NCBI GenBank assembly: GCA_946611835.1
Contig: CAMOEE010000147.1
Coordinates: 1 to 6,223, forward strand
DNA from: an uncultured Treponema sp.
Lineage (GTDB): Bacteria > Spirochaetota > Spirochaetia > Treponematales > Treponemataceae
DNA length: 6,223 nt
Direction of reading: 5' to 3'
Below are positions 1-4,946 of the stretch, one piece after another. How positions within the stretch are numbered: position 1 is the stretch's first letter; every line of letters starts with the position of its first letter. Under the pieces are notes generated by a model that ran no database searches, was not told where the DNA came from, and was given only the letters and a program-made list of their open reading frames with translations. The translations under genes were made by a program, and so were the position numbers.

Positions 1-1
1 T

Positions 2-1270
2 TTTGCAGATTGCGTTACGGAGTGCGGATGGAAGAATTTGAGCTGGGCAAAGGCCGCGGAAGAATGTGCCCTTCATACCGGCGGAATAGGCGTCAACCTT
101 CTTACTATGGAAGGACCTGACAGCGAAAATGCCAGAAAGCTCCAGAAAAAGTATAACTGGATAAAGCGTGACTGGCTGATTTTCAGAATGTCTATGCTTG
201 AGGAACAGGCTGAGAATGCAATGAAGCTCCTTGAAGACTGTCTTTCCGGGGTTGATTTCTCTGACAGAAAAAGAGTCCAGGATATTCTGACCGAGACCCG
301 TAATGATTTTGAATCATCGATAATTCCCGAAGGCCATATTTTTGTTTCGAATCGTGTTCTTAGCGGTAATTCACGAAAAACTGCGGTTGATGAAATCTGG
401 AACGGTATAAGTCAGTATTATTACATCAAAAAAATCGCAGACAGACCTGTCGAAAAAACAATATCTGACTTCAAAAGAATTTTTTCAGACTTGAAAAATG
501 GCGGCGCTTTTATCCATGCTACAGCCGAGAAGTCAGGTTTTGAAAAACTTGCAGGTCTTTTGCCGTCTTTTATCAAAGAATTGAGCCTTTCCGCACCAAA
601 AAATCAGAGACAGTGTGATGATTCTGAATTCTTCGGGCTTACAGAAATTGAAGGCCAGGACGGGACTGACGGCTCTTCGGAATGCTTCGTTACATCTTCT
701 TCGGTCGGGTATGCCGCTGAATGTATCAAGGCTTCGAAATACGAGAATCCGGATTCCTATCCAGAGGAAGTTTGCGCCCACTGGCTCTCTAACAACCTTC
801 TCTGGGAAAAAATCAGGACAATCGGCGGCTCTTACGGTGCTTTCTGCAATGCTGAGCCAATGAGCGGTGCCATGGTTTTCGCTACATACCGTGATCCATC
901 TCCTTTTGCTTCTTGCCCGGCTTTCGAGGACTGCATAAAAGAGGCGAGTGAGCTTGATTTTTCAGAGGAAGATGTGGAGAGGGCTGTGATGGGATGCTAC
1001 AGTCATTTTATACAGCCCCAGTCTCCCAAGGGAAGAGGCTCAACGGCCCTGACACGGCTCCTTTACGGAATAACTGACGAGGACAGGGAAAAGAAGATTC
1101 TCGGAATTCTTAATACCCGGGCCTGTGATCTGAAGAATGCCTTCGCACGGCTTTATGCCAGCCTTTCTGTTTCCAGAAAGGAGAATTTCACCAAAAAAGC
1201 CCTCATTTCTGATAAAAAATCAGTCGAAAACAGCGGTTTTAGTGGCAAAATCGTAACTTTGCCATTATAA
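2..1270 (+). CDS. M16C zinc metallopeptidase (presequence protease/PreP-like), C-terminal part
   Basis: This is the C-terminal half of a large peptidase of family M16C (PreP, Cym1, falcilysin type), which degrades peptides inside a closed two-lobed chamber. The frame is open from the first full codon at 2, and about 422 residues are visible. The first apparent start, a TTG at 38, has no ribosome binding site, so the true start lies upstream. Family members run to about 1000 residues. The HxxEH zinc site belongs to the N-terminal half and is not seen here. The main evidence is the segment at 815-895: an Arg followed six residues later by Tyr in R-T-I-GGSYGAFC, then TYRDPSP. This matches the GGAYGGFC...SYRDPN block of plant PreP as I remember it. 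The downstream LTRLLYGITDEDR segment (about 1054-1092) matches the conserved LL-GVTDEER region. A TGGI motif near the visible start fits the third domain. The protein is probably cytoplasmic, though the N-terminus is missing. Family assignment is firm; the substrate is unknown. Confidence 0.9.
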   Translation, partial: FADCVTECGWKNLSWAKAAEECALHTGGIGVNLLTMEGPDSENARKLQKKYNWIKRDWLIFRMSMLEEQAENAMKLLEDCLSGVDFSDRKRVQDILTETRNDFESSIIPEGHIFVSNRVLSGNSRKTAVDEIWNGISQYYYIKKIADRPVEKTISDFKRIFSDLKNGGAFIHATAEKSGFEKLAGLLPSFIKELSLSAPKNQRQCDDSEFFGLTEIEGQDGTDGSSECFVTSSSVGYAAECIKASKYENPDSYPEEVCAHWLSNNLLWEKIRTIGGSYGAFCNAEPMSGAMVFATYRDPSPFASCPAFEDCIKEASELDFSEEDVERAVMGCYSHFIQPQSPKGRGSTALTRLLYGITDEDREKKILGILNTRACDLKNAFARLYASLSVSRKENFTKKALISDKKSVENSGFSGKIVTLPL

Positions 1271-1271
1271 T
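1242..1271 (+). promoter_or_regulatory. Possible promoter for the 74-residue ORF
   Basis: A perfect TATAAT lies at 1266-1271, overlapping the stop codon of the peptidase gene. With an 18-base spacer it is preceded by GTGGCA at 1242-1247, which matches TTGACA at four of six positions. It could start a transcript for the small gene at 1341. The region is AT-rich, so a chance match is quite possible. A transcript from here would also have to pass the hairpin at 1279-1306. Confidence 0.3.
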
Positions 1272-1278
1272 ATTATAA

Positions 1279-1312
1279 ATTTCTGAAGACAAAAGTTTTC
1301 GGAGATGATTTT
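1279..1312 (+). terminator. Possible weak intrinsic terminator after the M16C peptidase gene
   Basis: Eight bases after the peptidase stop codon, ATTTCTGAAGAC (1279-1290) can pair with GTTTTCGGAGAT (1295-1306). This makes a 12-bp stem with three G-U wobbles and an AAAA loop. A short T-run (1309-1312) follows after a two-base gap. The position is right for a terminator, but the stem is low in GC and the T-run is short, so termination would be partial at best. Confidence 0.4.
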
Positions 1313-1330
1313 CGTTGAATGAATTCATTT

Positions 1331-1334
1331 GGAG
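1331..1334 (+). promoter_or_regulatory. Ribosome binding site deciding the start of the 74-residue ORF
   Basis: GGAG followed by six T bases and then ATG at 1341. This selects the ATG over the in-frame TTG at 1329, which has no suitable purine-rich sequence upstream. Confidence 0.65.
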
Positions 1335-1340
1335 TTTTTT

Positions 1341-1565
1341 ATGGGTAAAAATGAAAAATTTGAAGAGTGCATAAGAATGATGAGGCAGCTCGTTTCTGAT
1401 ATTCAGGGAGCGCCGCTTCCTAGCGAGGATCTTGAGCCTGAGCTTTATAGGATTTGGTTTGAGCATGTTCAGACAGCCGGAATGGAGTGCCTTTCATATC
1501 TGGACGAAAATTTCCCGCTAGAACGGGAGGATATCGACAATACGCTCAATAACTTCCTCAGATAA
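1341..1565 (+). CDS. Small hypothetical protein, 74 residues
   Basis: I do not recognise this protein. The ATG at 1341 is preferred over an in-frame TTG at 1329, because GGAG at 1331-1334 gives a ribosome binding site six bases upstream of the ATG and would lie inside the longer reading. The product is 74 residues, acidic and soluble. It has no signal peptide, membrane segment or cysteine pair motif; its two Cys are far apart. The composition suggests mainly helix: a first helix around ECIRMMRQLVSD, a Pro-rich break (GAPLPSED), then further helical segments. The last stretch is rich in Asp, Glu and Asn. The upstream gene ends 70 bases before it and the downstream gene begins 107 bases after it, with hairpins in both gaps, so it may be its own transcription unit. 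Coding status is supported by the ribosome binding site and by lack of overlap with other genes, but not by homology I can name. Confidence 0.7.
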   Translation: MGKNEKFEECIRMMRQLVSDIQGAPLPSEDLEPELYRIWFEHVQTAGMECLSYLDENFPLEREDIDNTLNNFLR

Positions 1566-1595
1566 AAACAATTATCCCTTTTCTGCCTGCTAAAG

Positions 1596-1616
1596 TTCGA
1601 CGGGCAATTTGTCGAA
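1596..1616 (+). repeat. Short inverted repeat in the intergenic gap
   Basis: TTCGAC (1596-1601) and GTCGAA (1611-1616) form a perfect 6-bp stem around a 9-base loop. No T-run follows (AAAATC comes next), so it is not a convincing terminator. It could be a weak RNA hairpin or chance. Confidence 0.3.
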
Positions 1617-1626
1617 AATCAAAGAA

Positions 1627-1661
1627 GATAATCAGTTTAAAATATGTTTAAGCTGATTATC
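1627..1661 (+). promoter_or_regulatory. 15-bp inverted repeat just upstream of the cyclase-like gene
   Basis: GATAATCAGTTTAAA (1627-1641) pairs with TTTAAGCTGATTATC (1647-1661). All 15 positions pair, one as a G-U wobble, around the 5-base loop ATATG. The right arm ends one base before the AGGCGGA ribosome binding site of the gene that starts at 1673. There is no T-run after it on the + strand, which argues against a + strand terminator. It may be a repressor operator or an mRNA hairpin affecting ribosome access. The dyad itself is certain; its function is inferred. Confidence 0.55.
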
Positions 1662-1672
1662 CAGGCGGAAAT

Positions 1673-2839
1673 ATGGCAAAGATAAAAACTAACAAACGAT
1701 TTGATCAGTACATTCTTCGTGGCCGTTTGCGTCAGTCTGGTTTTGAAAGATGGAGATATGTTTTTTCTGCATTCAGTAAAAGCACAGGTCAGGAGCGAAA
1801 ATTTTACATTGAACTCTATATCGTAAATCCGGGGCTATCTCCTAAAACTGCTGTAATCAGTCAAAAGTCACGCCTCGCCCTTTCTGAATCAGAATTGCAG
1901 TATGCCCTTGCGGGAACAGAATCAGCCGCACATGCTAACGATGAGCTAGATGTCCGTCCGTCTTATGCTCTTGTAAAAGCCGGGGTCTTTGGTGCAGGCG
2001 GAAAACAGATTAATAAATTCCATGCTTCATCTCAGATGTCATTCATAAAAAATTCCGAGATTTTCCGGGTTGGGGAGTGCCTTTTTGGTCCCAAATCTCT
2101 TTCTGGCAGTGTTGCCGTTTCAACTCAGGATCTGAGGGTAAGGCCTGAACTTTTGTGCAATGTCGGTTCAATGGACTGGGATTTGAAGTTCGAGTACCAG
2201 ATTGAGTCTGTTCCGATTTACAGGAAAAAGTCTTACTGCTGGCTTCCGATAGGCATGAAGACGGCATTCTCAGGCACCGTTCATCTTGATAATCAGGAAT
2301 ATGTGATTCTTCCGAAATCTTCCGAGGGATATGTTGACAAGTGCTGGGGGGAGCGCCCCAATTCTCCATATTTTCACATCTCGTCTTCAAAGATGACCAG
2401 TATCATAAGCGGAAAAGCCATGAATAATTCTTGTTTTTCCCTTGAAGGTGAGTTCGGCGGGGATTTGAGCGCATCAGTTATGCTTGATGGCGAGAGGGTT
2501 CCTGTAGAGAATTTTTCATTTTTTAAAAGGGACAGTATTATCCATGACTGCTCGCAGCTTAGCAACGGTGATGGGGGAGAGAAAGTTCACTGGACCGTGA
2601 GTATTCATAAAGGTAAGATGGTAATCGACATTGATTTGTTCTGCAACGGAAAGGATATGTTCGTTCGTGATTATGAGATGCCCCAGGGAAAAAGATGCCT
2701 TTTAAAAATCCTCGGCGGAAAGGGGAACGGCGAAATCCGAATCTACAAAAAAATCGGGAAAAACCTTGAGCTGCTTGAGCATGCCAACATCTACGACGCA
2801 ATTTGTGAATTTGGTCAGACGGAAGAGGTCGGAAAGTAA
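1673..2839 (+). CDS. Tocopherol-cyclase-like / lipocalin-like family protein
   Basis: A 388-residue protein with no signal peptide or membrane helix, so probably cytoplasmic. The start ATG has AGGCGGA (1663-1669) just upstream. The second half resembles bacterial proteins annotated as tocopherol cyclase family, which share a lipocalin-like double beta-barrel with AttH and Svf1. The signs are GMKTAFSGTVHLDNQEYVI (194-212), then GYVDKCWGERPNSPYFHISS (219-238), where the family has GYADKNWG...SPW. Further on is ISGKAMNNSCFSL (245-257), and near the end NGEIRIYKK (352-360). The N-terminal third (GRLRQSGFERWRYVFSAF, 17-34; FYIELYIVNPG, 44-54) also fits, as these proteins open with a strand carrying an aromatic-rich motif. 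Two usual Trp positions after the WG motif are Tyr/Phe here. There is no sign that it makes tocopherol, and its ligand is unknown. Family assignment rests on remembered motifs, with moderate certainty; the coding call is firm. Confidence 0.75.
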   Translation: MAKIKTNKRFDQYILRGRLRQSGFERWRYVFSAFSKSTGQERKFYIELYIVNPGLSPKTAVISQKSRLALSESELQYALAGTESAAHANDELDVRPSYALVKAGVFGAGGKQINKFHASSQMSFIKNSEIFRVGECLFGPKSLSGSVAVSTQDLRVRPELLCNVGSMDWDLKFEYQIESVPIYRKKSYCWLPIGMKTAFSGTVHLDNQEYVILPKSSEGYVDKCWGERPNSPYFHISSSKMTSIISGKAMNNSCFSLEGEFGGDLSASVMLDGERVPVENFSFFKRDSIIHDCSQLSNGDGGEKVHWTVSIHKGKMVIDIDLFCNGKDMFVRDYEMPQGKRCLLKILGGKGNGEIRIYKKIGKNLELLEHANIYDAICEFGQTEEVGK

Positions 2840-2858
2840 ATAAAAACTTGAAAAGATG

Positions 2859-2887
2859 TTGACAGAATCAAAAAGAATCATTATTCT
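2859..2887 (+). promoter_or_regulatory. Promoter of the rimP-nusA-infB operon
   Basis: A perfect -35 hexamer TTGACA (2859-2864), a 17-base spacer, and TATTCT (2882-2887, four of six matches to TATAAT). An A-rich stretch just upstream (2838-2856) could act as an UP element. It lies 20 bases after the stop of the previous gene. Transcription would begin near 2894, giving a leader of about 68 bases before rimP. Confidence 0.6.
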
Positions 2888-2914
2888 TAATCTAACATTT
2901 TAATAGTGATATTT

Positions 2915-2944
2915 AAATGGACTCGCAAAAACGAGTCCATTTTT
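2915..2944 (+). terminator. Intrinsic-terminator-like hairpin in the rimP leader
   Basis: AAATGGACTCG (2915-2925) pairs perfectly with CGAGTCCATTT (2932-2942) around the 6-base loop CAAAAA. T-run bases at 2940-2944, partly in the stem, are followed by GTTG. It has the form of a rho-independent terminator. It lies downstream of the promoter at 2859-2887 and upstream of the rimP ribosome binding site. It may end transcripts of the cyclase-like gene, act as an attenuator of the rimP-nusA-infB operon, or both. Confidence 0.75.
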
Positions 2945-2949
2945 GTTGT

Positions 2950-2955
2950 AGGAGG
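2950..2955 (+). promoter_or_regulatory. Ribosome binding site fixing the rimP start
   Basis: A perfect AGGAGG lies six bases before the ATG at 2962. It excludes the in-frame ATG at 2917, which sits inside the terminator hairpin and has no ribosome binding site. Confidence 0.9.
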
Positions 2956-2961
2956 CCGTTC

Positions 2962-3435
2962 ATGGATTACATTGCTTTGGATTCTTATCCTCATTATACG
3001 GAATGTGAGAAAATCGTGAGTGGTCTGGGCTTTCATCTCGTTGAGCTTAAGATTTCCCCGCAGAACGGAGTTACGCAGATTCTTGCCACAATTACTGGCG
3101 GGGATTCAAGCGTGAACATCGGTGTGAACGACTGCTCTCGTGTTCATAAAGTGCTTCTTCCTGCCCTTGAGGAAATCCTCGGCACGGACAACACTTACAT
3201 GGAACTCACTTCTCCAGGAATGGAGCGCAATATCAAAAACGCCGCCGAGTTCCCGCTTTTTTTAGGTCGGGAAATCCGGGTTTATGACAAGAATATCACT
3301 GATTGGGTTGGCGGTGTCCTGAAGGCTGCCGACGACAAAAGCATCACTCTGGAAGAAACAAAAGAAGACGGTTCTGTCGAGCAGAAGACGCTTTCTTTTG
3401 AGAATATAGCTAAGGCGAAATTCATACACTTGTAA
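2962..3435 (+). CDS. rimP: Ribosome maturation factor RimP
   Basis: RimP binds the 30S subunit and helps its late assembly. The product is 157 residues, a normal family length. The N-terminal alpha/beta domain contains the conserved pattern around GVNDCSRVHKVLLPALEE (54-71). It is followed by the family hallmark SPGMERN (84-90; usually SPG followed by a basic residue and Pro-Leu). The C-terminal SH3-like domain includes FLGREIRVY (100-108), GGVLKA (117-122) and the closing FENIAKAKF (146-154), equivalent to the usual I-KARL ending. The SPG motif carries ERN where many homologues have RPL, a mild divergence. It is the first gene of the operon and ends 23 bases before nusA, a pairing found in most bacteria. 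The AGGAGG site sets the start at 2962. Confidence 0.93.
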   Translation: MDYIALDSYPHYTECEKIVSGLGFHLVELKISPQNGVTQILATITGGDSSVNIGVNDCSRVHKVLLPALEEILGTDNTYMELTSPGMERNIKNAAEFPLFLGREIRVYDKNITDWVGGVLKAADDKSITLEETKEDGSVEQKTLSFENIAKAKFIHL

Positions 3436-3458
3436 TCTTATAAGAATAGGAGATTGGT

Positions 3459-4922
3459 ATGTCAGAAATGGCAGATGCAATCCGTGAACTGACCCAGGAT
3501 AAGGGCTTTTCAATGGATTCAGTCAAACAGACTATTGAAAACACTTTGCGTGCGGCCTACAAAAGAACTTTTGGTACGGCTGATAACTGTATCGTTACTT
3601 TTGCAGATGATATGTCGGATGTAACGGTTGCTTCACGAAAAACAATCGTTGACGGCGTTTATGACCCGGTTACTGAAATCGAGCTTGAGGATGCCCTCAA
3701 ACTTTCACCTGAGTGTGAGCTTGGTGACGAAATAGACATTATCGTAGACCCGAAATCTTTTGATCGCTCGGCTGTTTCTGTCGGAAAGCAGGAGACACAC
3801 AAAGGTCTCAACGAGTCTTTCAAGGATAAGCTCTACAACGAATATAAGGATAAGGTCGGTGAGATTATCATCGGTTATTATCAGCGCGAGTACAATGGCA
3901 ACATCTATGTTGATCTCGGAAAGGTTGAGGGGGTATTGCCAAAGAAATATCAGTCTCCTCGTGAGATTTACAACAAGAATGACCGAATCAAGGCTTTCAT
4001 CGTAGACCTCAAACGAATTTCTTCTGGCCTGCAGCTCGTCTTGAGCCGTTCGGATCCGAAATTCGTTCAGTCTATCCTTGAGCTTGAGGTTCCTGAAATT
4101 CAGGACAAGACTGTTGAAATCAAGAAAATTGTCCGTGACGCAGGTTATCGTACAAAAATCGCTGTTTCTACCACAAAAGAAGATGTCGATCCAGTCGGCT
4201 CTTGCGTTGGACCAAAAGGTATGCGAATCCAGAATGTCATCCGCGAGCTTGAAGGCGAGAAGATTGATGTTCTTCGCTATTCAGATGACCCGGTCGTATT
4301 CATCAAGAATGCGCTTTCTCCTGCCGAGGTCAACCGTGTCGTGATTCTTGACGACGAAAAGAAAACTGCCCTTGCAATCGTAAATGACGAGCAGTTCTCT
4401 GTCGCAATCGGTAAGAACGGCCAGAATGTCCGCCTCGCAAACCGCTTGTGTGACTGGAGCATCGATGTTAAGACAGAAGAACAGGCCGCAGAGCTTGACC
4501 TCAGCGAGATTACTTCACGCCGTGCCGCAGAGCTCTTTAGCAATAACGCTCCTGTTGAGCCGGATGAGATTTCGGTCGTCGCTGACCTTCCGGGTGTCAA
4601 TCAGGAAGTCGCTGCAAAACTCGCAGAGGCTGGTTATGAGGATATCGAAAAATTCATCGAGGCTTATGATGGCGGAGAGCTTTCTGTTGAGGGCGTAACT
4701 GCTGAAGAGCTTGAAGAAGTCAGCAAAATCATTCACAGCAATGTTGAGTTCGTTGAGGAAGAGGAGGAAACTTCTGAATCTGCCCCGGCTGAACAAGAAG
4801 ATACTGCCGCTGAGGAAGAAGAAGAGTACTTCTGTCCTGAATGTGGCGCAAAAATCACGCTTGATATGACACATTGTCCGTCATGCGGCGTTGAATTCGA
4901 ATTTGAAGAGGACGAGGAATAA
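3459..4922 (+). CDS. nusA: Transcription termination/antitermination factor NusA with a C-terminal zinc ribbon
   Basis: NusA binds RNA polymerase and nascent RNA and modulates pausing, termination and antitermination. The 487-residue product shows the standard order: an N-terminal polymerase-binding domain (about 1-130), an S1 domain (about 132-198), KH1 with GPKG (251-254) and KH2 with GKNG (318-321, in AIGKNGQNVRLANRL). A helix-hairpin-helix region follows (about 373-427; ADLPGV, then GVTAEELEEV). After that comes a strongly acidic linker (431-457) and a short domain with four Cys, C459-x2-C462 and C473-x2-C476, which reads as a zinc ribbon. The protein ends in an acidic tail. Standard NusA of E. 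coli ends in acidic repeats, and B. subtilis-type NusA stops after KH2; neither has a zinc ribbon. AGGAG (3448-3452) lies six bases before the ATG. The gene sits between rimP and infB, with 24 bases to infB. Identity is firm; the role of the ribbon is unknown. Confidence 0.96.
   Translation: MSEMADAIRELTQDKGFSMDSVKQTIENTLRAAYKRTFGTADNCIVTFADDMSDVTVASRKTIVDGVYDPVTEIELEDALKLSPECELGDEIDIIVDPKSFDRSAVSVGKQETHKGLNESFKDKLYNEYKDKVGEIIIGYYQREYNGNIYVDLGKVEGVLPKKYQSPREIYNKNDRIKAFIVDLKRISSGLQLVLSRSDPKFVQSILELEVPEIQDKTVEIKKIVRDAGYRTKIAVSTTKEDVDPVGSCVGPKGMRIQNVIRELEGEKIDVLRYSDDPVVFIKNALSPAEVNRVVILDDEKKTALAIVNDEQFSVAIGKNGQNVRLANRLCDWSIDVKTEEQAAELDLSEITSRRAAELFSNNAPVEPDEISVVADLPGVNQEVAAKLAEAGYEDIEKFIEAYDGGELSVEGVTAEELEEVSKIIHSNVEFVEEEEETSESAPAEQEDTAAEEEEEYFCPECGAKITLDMTHCPSCGVEFEFEEDEE
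4833..4886 (+). other. Zinc-ribbon-encoding segment of nusA
   Basis: This segment encodes NusA residues 459-476, with the pattern CPEC, ten residues, CPSC. It is bordered by Glu/Asp-rich stretches on both sides. The spacing fits a zinc-ribbon or rubredoxin-like knuckle pair. Metal binding is inferred from the four cysteines only. Confidence 0.8.
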
Positions 4923-4946
4923 TCCTACAGGGGTAAACAGAGGAAT

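Noticed and set aside
1318..1329. A 12-bp perfect palindrome AATGAATTCATT upstream of the small ORF
   Set aside because: It is short, AT-rich and has no spacer or second copy in the window, so chance is a sufficient explanation.
2346..2351. A run of six G, with a similar run at 5462-5467, as possible phase-variation sites
   Set aside because: Six bases is short for slippage-based switching. The runs lie inside intact genes, one of them the essential infB, so switching is unlikely.
2043..2801. Three - strand open frames opposite the cyclase-like gene
   Set aside because: They have no motifs, no ribosome binding sites that I can see, and overlap a well-supported + strand gene.
2917..2961. An in-frame ATG at 2917 that would lengthen RimP by 15 residues
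   Set aside because: It lies within the stem of the terminator-like hairpin and lacks a ribosome binding site. The perfect AGGAGG before the ATG at 2962 explains the start, and 157 residues fits the family.
4277..4874. Overlapping - and + strand open frames within nusA
   Set aside because: Their Ser/Arg/Leu-rich composition is typical of frame shadows. The NusA domains are continuous through the region.
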